Shown here: in pieces, positions 51,132-59,603 of the stretch
Layout: every line of letters begins with the position of its first letter
Numbering within the stretch: position 1 is the first letter of the stretch
Assembly: GCA_965220825.1 (NCBI GenBank)
Contig: OZ244839.1
Location: forward strand, 2,976,001 to 3,040,000
Direction: 5' to 3'
DNA from: G965220825 sp965220825
GTDB taxonomy: Bacteria > Pseudomonadota > Alphaproteobacteria > UBA828
Length of the DNA: 64,000 nucleotides
Made by a program: the position numbers and the translations under genes
Notes under the pieces: model-generated
Seen by the model: only the letters and a program-made list of their open reading frames with translations
What the model was told of the DNA's origin: nothing
Database searches by the model: none

Positions 51132-52798
51132 GCCGTGCGCATCTTGAGCCCCGACGCCGCGAGGTCGCGCATGTCCGTCCGGATATGGATCAGGCCGGCG
51201 CCCTCCGCCGCGAGCGCTTCCTCCAGCGCCGGTACGAAGGCGGCGGTGGTCTCCACCGTCCAGGCCCGGGCGCCCCAGGCGCGGGCGGCGGCGGCGAAGT
51301 CGGGGCTCGCGAGCGTCACGCCATAGGCCGCGTCCGCCCCGCCGCGGCGATACTGATGCATGGCGATGGTCCCGTAGCCACTGTTGTCGCACACGAGAAC
51401 CAGGATGGGCAGTTGCCAGGTGGCGGCGGTGATCAGCTCCTGGCCGGTCATGCTGAAGCCGCCGTCGCCGACCACCGCCACGACACGCTTCCCGGGGTGG
51501 GCGAGCTGTGCGCCGACCGCGCCGGGAACGCCATAGCCCATGGCGCCCGCCGCCGGCGCCGCCTGGGTCTGCCAGTGTTCGTAGGGGTAGTGGCGGTGGA
51601 GCCAGGTGGCGAAGTTGCCCGCATCGTTGACCAGTATGGCGTCCCGCGGCAGCCGCTCGGCCAGCGTGCCGATGACCGCGGCGAGGTCGACGGCGCCGAG
51701 CGGCGGCGCGGCGGCCTCGCGCCGATAGGCCTCGAAGGTCGCGCGCTGTGCCGCGAGCCAGCGGCGGCGGTCCTCCAGGCGGGCGTCCGACGCCGGCGGC
51801 GGGAGCCGGTCGAGCACCGGCACCGTGTCGGCGCGCACGGCCAGCGCCGCACCGGCCGCTGCGAGCGCCTCGGCTTGCGGATAGACATGGATCCCGACCC
51901 GGCCCCCTTGCAGGAGCGTGTCATCCATGGTGGTGGCGAGGTCCAGCCGGGTGCCGAGGGCCAGCACGAGGTCCGATTCTTCCAGAAGCGCCGTCTGGTA
52001 GGGCACGGGCGCAAGCCCCAGCGGCCCGAGATAGTTGGGGTGGGAGCAGGGCAGCACGCCCTGCCGGCGGAACGCGCTGAGCACGCCGCAGCCATGGGCT
52101 TCGACGAACCCGGCGAGCGCGTCGTTCGCCCCCTCGAAACTCACCTGCTCGCCGGCGACCACCAGGGGAAGGCGCGCCGCGGCGAGGCGTTTCGCGATCG
52201 CGTCGACCTCACCGTCGGTCGGCTCCAGCGCCTCGCGCGCCCGCGGCGGCGGCAGGGGCGCGGCGGGCGCGTCGCCCTCCGTCACGTCCTCGGGCAGGGA
52301 GACGACGACGGGGCCCGGGCGGCCGGCAAGCGCGATGTCGTACGCGTCCGCGGTCGCCGCCGCCACCTCCGCCGGCGTGCGCGGCTCGAACACCGCCTTG
52401 GCGAGCGGGCCGAACATGCGGTCGTAATCCACCTCCTGGAAGGCCTCGCGGCCCCGCTGCGCGGTGGGCACCTGGCCCACGAACAGCAGCAGGGGAACCG
52501 AATCCTGGTGTGCGGTGTGGACGCCGATGGAGGCGTTGGCGGCGCCCGGCCCACGGGTCACGAAGGCGATACCCGGGCGGCGGGTGAGCCGCCCATAGGC
52601 GCAGGCCGCGAACGACGCCCCCGATTCATGGCGGGTGACGACAAAGCGGAACGAAGGCCCGGCGTGGCGCATGGCGTCGAGGACGGCAAGGTAGCTCTCG
52701 CCCGGAATGCCGAAGGCGGTATCGACGCCGCGCTCGCGCAGCACCGCCAGAAGCGCCTCGCCGCCGGTCGCGCTGTTCCGCGTCATGGGGCGGTTCAC
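51128..52798 (-). CDS. Thiamine pyrophosphate-binding enzyme, acetolactate-synthase-like
   Basis: This 556-residue enzyme has the ThDP glutamate domain near the start (GEALLAVLRERGVDTAFGIP), a central domain and a C-terminal pyrophosphate domain with VGDGGFSMTGQELITAATWQ and the Mg-binding NSGYGTI. It resembles the large subunit of acetolactate synthase and benzoylformate decarboxylases, but no small regulatory subunit lies nearby, so it is probably a catabolic relative. The GTG start at 52798 overlaps the RidA stop (GTGA); an ATG at 52786 is an alternative. Confidence 0.87.
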   Translation of the reverse strand: MNRPMTRNSATGGEALLAVLRERGVDTAFGIPGESYLAVLDAMRHAGPSFRFVVTRHESGASFAACAYGRLTRRPGIAFVTRGPGAANASIGVHTAHQDSVPLLLFVGQVPTAQRGREAFQEVDYDRMFGPLAKAVFEPRTPAEVAAATADAYDIALAGRPGPVVVSLPEDVTEGDAPAAPLPPPRAREALEPTDGEVDAIAKRLAAARLPLVVAGEQVSFEGANDALAGFVEAHGCGVLSAFRRQGVLPCSHPNYLGPLGLAPVPYQTALLEESDLVLALGTRLDLATTMDDTLLQGGRVGIHVYPQAEALAAAGAALAVRADTVPVLDRLPPPASDARLEDRRRWLAAQRATFEAYRREAAAPPLGAVDLAAVIGTLAERLPRDAILVNDAGNFATWLHRHYPYEHWQTQAAPAAGAMGYGVPGAVGAQLAHPGKRVVAVVGDGGFSMTGQELITAATWQLPILVLVCDNSGYGTIAMHQYRRGGADAAYGVTLASPDFAAAARAWGARAWTVETTAAFVPALEEALAAEGAGLIHIRTDMRDLAASGLKMRTA

Positions 52799-53262
52799 CC
52801 GATTTCCCAGATGGATTCGAGTTCCACAGGGGCGCCCAGCGGCAGCGCCGTGGCCCCGATGGCCACCCGCGAGTGTCGGCCCGCCTCGCCGAATATCTCG
52901 GCGATCAGGTCCGATGCGCCGTTGACCACGGCGGGCTGGTCGGTGAAGTCCGGGCCGCAGGCGACATAGCCGGTCAACCGCAGGCAGCGCACGACCCGGT
53001 CCAGATCGCCTTCGCAGGCCGCCTTGAGCTGGGCGAGCACATTGAGGGCGCAGAGGCGGGCGACCGCCTGCCCGCCCGCCAGGTCATATTCCTGGCCGAG
53101 CCGCCCACGGTGGCGGAGCTCCCCCGCCTCAAGGGGGATCTGCCCGGATATGAACACCTGATTGCCGCCGACCGTGTAGGGGACATAGGACCCCACGGGC
53201 GCCGGTGCCGCGGGAAGCGCAATGCCGAGCGCCGCAAGCCGGTTGTCTATTCGCCCCGCCAT
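52795..53262 (-). CDS. RidA family protein
   Basis: This 155-residue RidA/YjgF-like protein starts MAGRIDNRLAALGIALPAAP. It has SYVPYTVGGNQVFISGQIPL, ALNVLAQLKAACEGDLDRVV and SRVAIGATALPLGAPVELES. The family hydrolyses reactive enamine or imine intermediates from PLP enzymes. It lacks the usual Arg in CRSxxxx-type contexts but has the SR preceding VAIGA. It is coupled to the TPP-enzyme gene. Confidence 0.88.
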   Translation of the reverse strand: MAGRIDNRLAALGIALPAAPAPVGSYVPYTVGGNQVFISGQIPLEAGELRHRGRLGQEYDLAGGQAVARLCALNVLAQLKAACEGDLDRVVRCLRLTGYVACGPDFTDQPAVVNGASDLIAEIFGEAGRHSRVAIGATALPLGAPVELESIWEIG

Positions 53263-53404
53263 CGCTCGTTCCTCCGCGTTTGCCGGTCGCTCCGAAGATA
53301 CAGGCGCAGGGCGAGGGGAGCCAGGACGGCGCGCCGCCCCGCCGGGGAAGAGACGGGCCGGGAGTCCTGCTATAACCGCGGCGTTAACTGAAAGGCGGCT
53401 CCCG

Positions 53405-54700
53405 ATGGCCGATACGACCTCCTTCAAGCCGGATACGTTGAGCCTGCATGCCGGGCAGAGGCCGGATCCGGCGACCGGCGCGCGCGCGGTGCCGATCTAC
53501 CAGACCACGTCCTATGTGTTCGACGATACGGACCACGCGGCGTCGCTCTTCAACCTGGAGCGCGCGGGCCATATCTATTCGCGCATCTCCAACCCGACGG
53601 TCGCCGTCCTGGAGGAGCGTCTGGCCGCCCTCGAAGGCGGCGTCGGCGCGGTCTGCACGGCGAGCGGGCAGGCGGCGCTTCATCTCGGGGTCGCGACACT
53701 GACGGGCGCAGGCGGGCATATCGTCTCGTCCGCTTCGCTCTATGGCGGCAGTCACAATCTGTTCGTCCACACCCTGCCGCGCTTCGGTATCGAGACCACC
53801 CTGGTGGACCCGCGGGATACGGAGGGCTTCCGCCGTGCCATCCGGCCCGAGACCCGCCTCGTCTTCGGCGAGACCCTCGGCAATCCGGGCCTCGAGATCA
53901 TGGACCTGCCGGCGGTCGCGGCGCTCGCCCATGAGGCCGGCATACCGCTGATGATCGACAACACCTTCGCCACGCCCTTCCTGTTCCGCCCCATCGCCCA
54001 CGGCGCCGACATCGTGATGCATTCGGTCACCAAGTTTCTCGGCGGCCACGGCACCGCCATCGGCGGCGCCCTGGTGGATGCCGGCACCTTCGACTGGGAG
54101 GGCTCGGACAGGTTCCCGACACTCACCGAGCCCTATGCCGGCTATCACGGCATCGATTTCGCGGAGGAGTTCGGGCCCGGGGCCTTCATCGCCCGGGCGC
54201 GGGCGGAGGGGCTGCGCGATTTCGGCGCCTGCCTGAGCCCCTTCAATGCGTTCCAGATCCTCCAGGGCGTGGAGAGCCTGCCGGTTCGCATGGCGCGCCA
54301 TGTGGAGAACGCCCGCAGGATCGCCGCCTATCTGGAAGGCCACGACGCCGTCTCCTGGGTGAGCCATCCCGACCTCCCCTCCCATCCGGACCATGCGCGG
54401 GCGCAGGTCCTGCTCCCAAAGGGTGCGGGTGCCGTCTTCTGCTTCGGCGTAAAGGGCGGGCGCGCGGCGGGGCGCGCCTTCATCGAGGCGGTGGAGCTGC
54501 TCTCCCATCTCGCCAATGTGGGCGACGCCAAGAGCCTGGTAATCCACCCCGCCAGCACCACCCATCAGCAGATGGACGCGGCCTCTCTCGCAGCGGCCGG
54601 CGTCGGCGAAGACATGGTCCGGCTCTCAATCGGCCTCGAGGACCCGGAGGACCTCATCGCCGACCTCGAACGTGGCCTGAAGGCGGCGTCACGCGCCTGA
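53405..54700 (+). CDS. metY: O-acetylhomoserine aminocarboxypropyltransferase (sulfhydrylase)
   Basis: This 431-residue Cys/Met-metabolism PLP enzyme starts MADTTSFKPDTLSLHAGQRP. It has PIYQTTSYVFDDTDHAASLF, YSRISNPTVAVLEERLAALE, the PLP lysine in IVMHSVTKFLGGHG and the SLVIHPASTTHQQM ending. It makes homocysteine from O-acetylhomoserine and sulfide, completing the route begun by MetX. No SAM riboswitch was recognised in the 140 bp upstream. Confidence 0.94.
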   Translation: MADTTSFKPDTLSLHAGQRPDPATGARAVPIYQTTSYVFDDTDHAASLFNLERAGHIYSRISNPTVAVLEERLAALEGGVGAVCTASGQAALHLGVATLTGAGGHIVSSASLYGGSHNLFVHTLPRFGIETTLVDPRDTEGFRRAIRPETRLVFGETLGNPGLEIMDLPAVAALAHEAGIPLMIDNTFATPFLFRPIAHGADIVMHSVTKFLGGHGTAIGGALVDAGTFDWEGSDRFPTLTEPYAGYHGIDFAEEFGPGAFIARARAEGLRDFGACLSPFNAFQILQGVESLPVRMARHVENARRIAAYLEGHDAVSWVSHPDLPSHPDHARAQVLLPKGAGAVFCFGVKGGRAAGRAFIEAVELLSHLANVGDAKSLVIHPASTTHQQMDAASLAAAGVGEDMVRLSIGLEDPEDLIADLERGLKAASRA

Positions 54701-54735
54701 TGCGCGCCGAAGTGGCGTTTGAAGTGGGTTTTTTA

Positions 54736-54812
54736 GGTGCGCGGGTCTCCAGGCCCGCATGTTTTTGTTTTTCGAAGGGAAGGAAAAATGCGGGTCTGGA
54801 GACCCGCGCACC
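54736..54812. repeat. REP-like intergenic palindrome, copy 4
   Basis: Arms lie at 54736-54760 and 54788-54812 with one changed base in the right arm (GGGTCTGG in place of GGCCTGG). Outside the arms are TTTTTTA on the left and TAAAAAA on the right, extending the palindrome to about 32 bp per side. The loop is 27 nt. It lies between two genes on the plus strand. Confidence 0.92.
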
Positions 54813-54918
54813 TAAAAAAGGGCGACGCGTCGGGGCGGCGTGCGATTGAACGGGGCGGGCGGGCGGCCTACACTGCGCCTTGCCACGGACATGAAATGAG
54901 CGGGGGGAGGCCCCAACG

Positions 54919-56220
54919 ATGGCAGAGACACTCTTCAAAAACGTGTCGATCTTCGACGGCAAGGCCAAGCGCCCCTATGCGGGCGAGGTTCTGCTCCAGG
55001 GCAATCTCATCAAGAAGGTCGCCAAGGGCAAAGGCAAGATCAGGGCCAACGGCGCGACGGTGGTGGACGGTGCCGGCGCGACCCTGATGCCCGGCCTCAT
55101 CGAGCCCCATTCCCACGTCTGCTACACCGACTGCGCGAGCCTGCCCGAGATCGGGCGGCTTACGCCGGAAGAGCATATGGTGCTCGCGCTGGAGAACGCG
55201 AAGAAGATGCTCGATCAGGGTTTCACGAGCCTCTTCTCGGCCGCGGGCGTCGGCTACAACAAGCTCCGCATCGAGCCGGTGCTGCGGGACGTGATCAACG
55301 CCGGACGCTATCCCGGACCGCGGCTCAAGGCGGCCTCGCCCGAGATCGTCTCCTCCGGCGGGCTCGGCGACGAGCGGCAGTTCCACATGCATCACGAATC
55401 GGTGGGCTACATCGCCGACGGGCCGGACGAGGTCCGCAAGGCCTGCCGCATCTGCATTCGTGAAGGCGTGGACAACATCAAGCTCAATATCTCGGGCGAC
55501 GAGTTCGCCCATCCTGGCCAGTCCGAGAAGATCACCTATTTCGACGCCGAAGTGGCGGCGGCGGTCGAGGTGGCGCGGGAGGCCGGGGTGAACATCTGCA
55601 CCCACGCCCGGGCCGACAAGGCGGTGCGGCTCGCGCTCAAACACGGTATCGACGTGATCTATCACGCGGACTACGCGACCGACGAAACCATCGACATGCT
55701 CGAGGAAAAGAAAGACCAGATCTTCCTCGCGCCGGCGATCGGCGTCGTCTACACCACCGCCTACGAAGCCGCCGACTGGGGCATCACCCGGGAAGTCGCG
55801 GAGAGCTACAACCTCTTCTACAAGATGGAGCACACCGTGCGCACCTACAAGGAGGTGCGCAAGCGCGGCATCCGGGCCATGCCGGGCGGCGATTACGGCT
55901 TCGCGTGGAACCCCATCGGCACCAACGCCCGGGATCTGGAGCACTTCGTCAATCTGTTCGGCTATTCGCCGGCCGAGGCGCTGATCGGGGCCACCAAGTG
56001 GGGCGGCGAGCTCATGGAGCTCAATGTGGGCATGGTCAAGGAGGGCTACCTGGCCGACCTGCTGCTGGTGGACGGCGACCCCACCAAGGACGTGTCGATC
56101 ATGATGGATTCCGACAATCTGCTGATGATCATGAAGGACGGCGCGTACCACAAGGCGCCGGACGAGGCGCGTCTCGCCGGGCGCCGGCAGATCGTGGCCG
56201 CCCCGGCCGCGGCGGAGTAG
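54919..56220 (+). CDS. Amidohydrolase family protein
   Basis: This 433-residue metal-dependent hydrolase has the N-terminal small beta domain, the metal motif MPGLIEPHSHVCYTD, a second His-rich strand NICTHARADKAVRLALKHG, the HADYATDETIDML block and the metal Asp region MPGGDYGFAWNPIG. It ends with GYLADLLLVDGDPTKDVSIM. It resembles imidazolonepropionase-like and prolidase-like amidohydrolases. The substrate is unknown. Confidence 0.9.
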   Translation: MAETLFKNVSIFDGKAKRPYAGEVLLQGNLIKKVAKGKGKIRANGATVVDGAGATLMPGLIEPHSHVCYTDCASLPEIGRLTPEEHMVLALENAKKMLDQGFTSLFSAAGVGYNKLRIEPVLRDVINAGRYPGPRLKAASPEIVSSGGLGDERQFHMHHESVGYIADGPDEVRKACRICIREGVDNIKLNISGDEFAHPGQSEKITYFDAEVAAAVEVAREAGVNICTHARADKAVRLALKHGIDVIYHADYATDETIDMLEEKKDQIFLAPAIGVVYTTAYEAADWGITREVAESYNLFYKMEHTVRTYKEVRKRGIRAMPGGDYGFAWNPIGTNARDLEHFVNLFGYSPAEALIGATKWGGELMELNVGMVKEGYLADLLLVDGDPTKDVSIMMDSDNLLMIMKDGAYHKAPDEARLAGRRQIVAAPAAAE

Positions 56221-56290
56221 ACACGAGAGGGAAACACGGGAGCCGGGCGCGGCTCGAAGGAGAGACATCCCGCGCGCCGGCTCCCCATGC

Positions 56291-57286
56291 ATGGGGGAGC
56301 CGGCCGTGGACCTTCCGCTCGAGCCGAAGCTCAGCATCGGCTATCAGCACGTTCTGGCGCCGCATGGCTATGAAGGGCGGGATGGATCGCCCGCCGACAT
56401 GGCGGGCCTGCGGGAGCTGGTCCGCCTGATCGAGGATGCGGGCCTCGATTCCATCTGGTCGGGCGATCATGTGGTCTATGCGGGGCCGATCCTCGACCCG
56501 CTGATACAGCTTGCGCAGATCGCGGCGCTCAGCGACCGCCTGCTTGTGGGCACCGGCATCTATCTGCTGCCGCTCCGCCATCCCGCGCCGGTGGCGAAGC
56601 AGGTGGCGACGCTGGACACCGTCTCCGGCGGCCGGGTGATTTTCGGTGTCGGCGTCGGCGGCGAGTTCCCCATCGAATTCCAGCTCTGCGGCGTACCGGT
56701 GAAGGAGCGCGGCGCACGCCTCGACGAGGGAATCCGCGTGCTCCGCAGCCTGTGGTCGGGTGAGGCCCGGGCCCATGAAGGCCGTTTCTTCGCCTTCCCC
56801 GAAGTGGCCATCGAGCCGCCGCCGGCGCAACCCGGCGGGCCGCCCATCTGGTGCGGTGCCCGCGCCGATGCCGCGCTGCGGCGCGCCGGGCGGCTTGCGG
56901 ACGGCTGGATTTCCTATGTCGTGACGCCGGAGCGCTACAAGCAGTCCCTCGAGACCATCGCGGATGCCGCCCGCGGCGCGTCCCGCACGCTCTCGCGGTT
57001 CGGCACCGGGCACCTGCTGTTCACCCGCATCGACAAGGACCGCGAATCGGCGCTGGCCTTCGCCGCCGAGTTCCTCAGCGCCCGCTACGCCATGGACTTC
57101 AGGCGCGCGGCCGAGCGCTATTGCGCCCTCGGCACGCCGGAAGAGGTGGCGGCGGCGATCCGTGCCTTCCACGAGGCCGGCGTCCGCCATGTGGTCCTCC
57201 ATGTCCTCGCGCATGAGGACGAGAAGGCCGCCCATATCGCGCGTTTCGCGGAGCAGGTCGGCCCGCTGCTCGCCGACCTTCGGTGA
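56291..57286 (+). CDS. LLM class flavin-dependent oxidoreductase
   Basis: This 331-residue luciferase-like monooxygenase has LVRLIEDAGLDSIWSGDHVV, VGTGIYLLPLRHPAPVAKQV, TLDTVSGGRVIFGVGVGGEF, LRSLWSGEARAHEGRFFAFP and GPPIWCGARADAALRRAGRL. It resembles the F420/FMN-dependent TIGR03619-type subgroup; the cofactor is not certain. It lies in the same direction as the amidohydrolase and the ammonia-lyase and may share their operon. Confidence 0.88.
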   Translation: MGEPAVDLPLEPKLSIGYQHVLAPHGYEGRDGSPADMAGLRELVRLIEDAGLDSIWSGDHVVYAGPILDPLIQLAQIAALSDRLLVGTGIYLLPLRHPAPVAKQVATLDTVSGGRVIFGVGVGGEFPIEFQLCGVPVKERGARLDEGIRVLRSLWSGEARAHEGRFFAFPEVAIEPPPAQPGGPPIWCGARADAALRRAGRLADGWISYVVTPERYKQSLETIADAARGASRTLSRFGTGHLLFTRIDKDRESALAFAAEFLSARYAMDFRRAAERYCALGTPEEVAAAIRAFHEAGVRHVVLHVLAHEDEKAAHIARFAEQVGPLLADLR

Positions 57287-57311
57287 GGCGCGGAGACGGT
57301 CGGCGCACGTC

Positions 57312-58529
57312 ATGGAGAGTGGCTTCTCACTCCATGTGAACCCGCGCTACCTGGCGGACCCGGGCGCGGACACGGGCCTCGCAAGCACCATCAGTTCGGA
57401 GGGTCGCGCCGCCGCGCGCGCGGTGCTGACCCGGTTCTCCGGCTACCGCCCGACGCCGTTGCACGGCCTGCCCGCCATGGCGCGCAGCCTCGGCATCGGC
57501 AGTCTGTGGCTGAAGGACGAGGGCGGGCGCTTCGGCCTCGGCAGCTTCAAGGCGCTGGGCGGTGCCTATGCCGTCGCGGCGCTCCTTGCCGACGAACTCG
57601 GGGAGCCGCAGTCCGTGGGCGATGTGTTCGACGGCCGGGCCGCCGACCGGGTCGCGGCGTTCACCGTCTGCTGCGCGACCGACGGCAATCACGGGCGCGC
57701 CGTGGCGTGGGGGGCGCGCTGCGCAGGCGCGCGGTGCGTGGTCTTCCTCCCAGGCCATGTCAGCGCCAACCGGGCCGCGAGCATTGCGTCGCTGGGCGCG
57801 GAGGTCGTGCATGTCTCGGGCATCTACGACGATGCGCTCCGGGCCTGCGCCCGGGCTGCGGAGGAGAAGGGCTGGTTCCTGGTCTCCGATACCTCCTACG
57901 CAGGCGGCGACGAGACGCCGACGCGGGTCATGCACGGCTACACGGTGATGGTGGACGAGGCTGTGGCGGCGCTTTCCGGCACGCGACCGACCCATCTCTT
58001 CGTCCAGGGCGGCGTCGGCGGGCTCGCGGCGTCCGTGATCGGCGCGTTCCGGCAGGACCTGGGCACGTCTTCCCCGAAGGGCGTGGTGGTCGAGCCGGCG
58101 GCCGCCGACTGCCTCTATCAGAGTGCGCGGCAGGGCAGACCGGCGCCGGCCTCCGGCGATCTGGAGACCGTGATGGGATGCCTCTCCGCGGCCGAAATTT
58201 CACCCCTCGCCTGGCGTGCGCTGGAGCGGGGCGCGTTCGCCTTCATGACGCTGGCCGATGACGGCGCGGTCGCGGCAATGCGCCGCGCCGCCGAACCGCA
58301 AGAGGACGATCCCGCCATCGTTCTGGGCGAATCCGGCGCCGCGGCCCTCGGCGGCCTGCTCGCGGTCGCGGCGGATGCCGAAGCCCGCGGGGCGTTGGGT
58401 CTTGGTGCGGAGTCCCGCGTTCTTGTGATGGGCAGTGAAGGCGCGACCGACCCCGCCCTCTACCGGCAACTGGTGGGCCGCGATCCAGAGGCGGTGACGG
58501 CCGCCGCGCGGAACGGACGTACGGGTTGA
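57312..58529 (+). CDS. dpaL: Diaminopropionate ammonia-lyase
   Basis: This 405-residue fold-type II PLP enzyme starts MESGFSLHVNPRYLADPGAD. It has YRPTPLHGLPAMARSLGIGS, the Schiff-base lysine in GLGSFKALGGAYA, CCATDGNHGRAVAWGAR, LVSDTSYAGGDETPTRVMHG, FVQGGVGGLAASV and CLSAAEISPLAWRAL. This is the DpaL/YgeX pattern, which deaminates 2,3-diaminopropionate to pyruvate and ammonia. The start at 57312 follows the LLM gene by 25 bp. Confidence 0.93.
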   Translation: MESGFSLHVNPRYLADPGADTGLASTISSEGRAAARAVLTRFSGYRPTPLHGLPAMARSLGIGSLWLKDEGGRFGLGSFKALGGAYAVAALLADELGEPQSVGDVFDGRAADRVAAFTVCCATDGNHGRAVAWGARCAGARCVVFLPGHVSANRAASIASLGAEVVHVSGIYDDALRACARAAEEKGWFLVSDTSYAGGDETPTRVMHGYTVMVDEAVAALSGTRPTHLFVQGGVGGLAASVIGAFRQDLGTSSPKGVVVEPAAADCLYQSARQGRPAPASGDLETVMGCLSAAEISPLAWRALERGAFAFMTLADDGAVAAMRRAAEPQEDDPAIVLGESGAAALGGLLAVAADAEARGALGLGAESRVLVMGSEGATDPALYRQLVGRDPEAVTAAARNGRTG

Positions 58530-58545
58530 GCGGAGGGCCGGTACG

Positions 58546-59394
58546 ATGGAAGGCCGTATCTGTATCGTCACCGGCGCTACGGCCGGGATCGGCCGCGTAA
58601 CCGCCGAGGCGCTCGCCCGGAAGGGGGCCGAGGTCGTCGTCGTCGGGCGCAACCCGGCCAAGGGCGCGGCCGTGACGGAGGCCATCCGCGACGCGACCGG
58701 CAGCGATCGAACGGCGTTCGAGTGCGCGGACCTCTCCAGCCTGAGCGATATCCGAAGCCTCGCGGATCGGCTCACGACGCGCTTCGCCCATATCGACGTG
58801 CTCGTAAACAATGCGGGCGCCATCTTCTCCCGCCGGCGGGAGAGCGTGGACGGGATCGAAATGACCTTCGCCCTCAACCACCTGGCCTATTTCCTGCTCA
58901 CCGGGCTTCTGCTCGACCGGCTGCGGGCCGCACCGGCGGGCCGTATCGTCAATGTTTCCTCGGGGGCCCATCGCGGTGCCCGGATGGACTTCGACGATCC
59001 GGAGCGCAAGGCGCGCTACAGCGGCTGGCGCGCCTACCAGCAGAGCAAGCTCGCCAACATTCTCTTCACCTGCCGGTTGGCCGAGCGCCTCGCCGGGTCT
59101 GGCGTGACGGCGAACTGCCTCCATCCGGGCTTCGTGGCCAGCAGCTTCGGGCATGAAAATGGCGGCTTCTTCACCTTCGCGCTGAAGGCCTGCCAGCGCC
59201 TCTTCGCCATCGGCGAGGAGGAAGGCGCGCGGACCGTCATCCATCTCGCGACGAGCCCTGACGTCGCGGGCACGAGCGGCCGTTATTTCTACGAGTGCCG
59301 GGAGACCGCGAGCACGCTCGCCTCCCGCGACGAGGAAGATGCCCGGCGCCTCTGGGAATTGAGCGAGAGTCTTACCGGCTTCCGCTATCCGTGA
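58546..59394 (+). CDS. SDR family oxidoreductase, retinol-dehydrogenase-like
   Basis: This 282-residue short-chain dehydrogenase starts MEGRICIVTGATAGIGRVTA. It has TGATAGIG, CADLSSLSDIRSLADRL, DVLVNNAGAIF, NVSSGAHRGARMDF and the Tyr/Lys pair in YQQSKLANILFTCRLAERL, with NCLHPGFVASSFG. The pattern is that of retinol dehydrogenase/WW-domain oxidoreductase-like SDRs. It lies 16 bp after dpaL. Confidence 0.9.
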   Translation: MEGRICIVTGATAGIGRVTAEALARKGAEVVVVGRNPAKGAAVTEAIRDATGSDRTAFECADLSSLSDIRSLADRLTTRFAHIDVLVNNAGAIFSRRRESVDGIEMTFALNHLAYFLLTGLLLDRLRAAPAGRIVNVSSGAHRGARMDFDDPERKARYSGWRAYQQSKLANILFTCRLAERLAGSGVTANCLHPGFVASSFGHENGGFFTFALKACQRLFAIGEEEGARTVIHLATSPDVAGTSGRYFYECRETASTLASRDEEDARRLWELSESLTGFRYP

Positions 59395-59419
59395 GCGGGC
59401 AACGGCCCGCCGGTCCACG

Positions 59420-59554
59420 ATGAAGCGCAAACCCCGCAAGCCGCCCCGGCGCAACCCGGCCGCACGGCTCCTCGCGGATTCCCGCTACCGCCGGCGCGTC
59501 GTAAAGGCAAAAAAGGGCAAGACCGCCTACCGCCGCCGCCCCAAGCACCCATAG
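59420..59554 (+). CDS. arfA: Alternative ribosome-rescue factor ArfA (short form)
   Basis: This 44-residue very basic protein starts MKRKPRKPPRRNPAARLLAD and continues SRYRRRVVKAKKGKTAYRRR, ending PKHP. The pattern LLxDxxxRxRVxKxKKGKxxYxRxxKH is that of ArfA, which binds stalled ribosomes and recruits RF2 when trans-translation fails. E. coli ArfA has a hydrophobic C-terminal tail that is removed by mRNA truncation; here the tail is absent from the gene. A GC-rich hairpin begins 8 bp after the stop. Confidence 0.82.
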   Translation: MKRKPRKPPRRNPAARLLADSRYRRRVVKAKKGKTAYRRRPKHP

Positions 59555-59562
59555 CGCGTCAT

Positions 59563-59588
59563 GGTGCGCGGGGGCGGCCGCGCGCACC
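59563..59588. repeat. Short GC-rich palindrome after arfA, possible collapsed palindrome copy
   Basis: GGTGCGCG (59563-59570) pairs with CGCGCACC (59581-59588) around a 10-nt loop. The outer eight bases equal those of the 75-bp palindromes, so it may be a deleted copy. No T-run follows on either strand, so it is a poor terminator. It lies between convergent arfA and the aldehyde dehydrogenase. Confidence 0.5.
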
Positions 59589-59603
59589 AAGTATCGGCCG
59601 CTT

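Noticed and set aside
53263..53404. SAM riboswitch before metY (and before metX)
   Set aside because: No SAM-I, SAM-II or SAM-V consensus could be recognised in either leader.
8948..54812. CRISPR array
   Set aside because: The repeats are palindromic pairs scattered over 46 kb, not regularly spaced direct repeats, and no cas genes are present.
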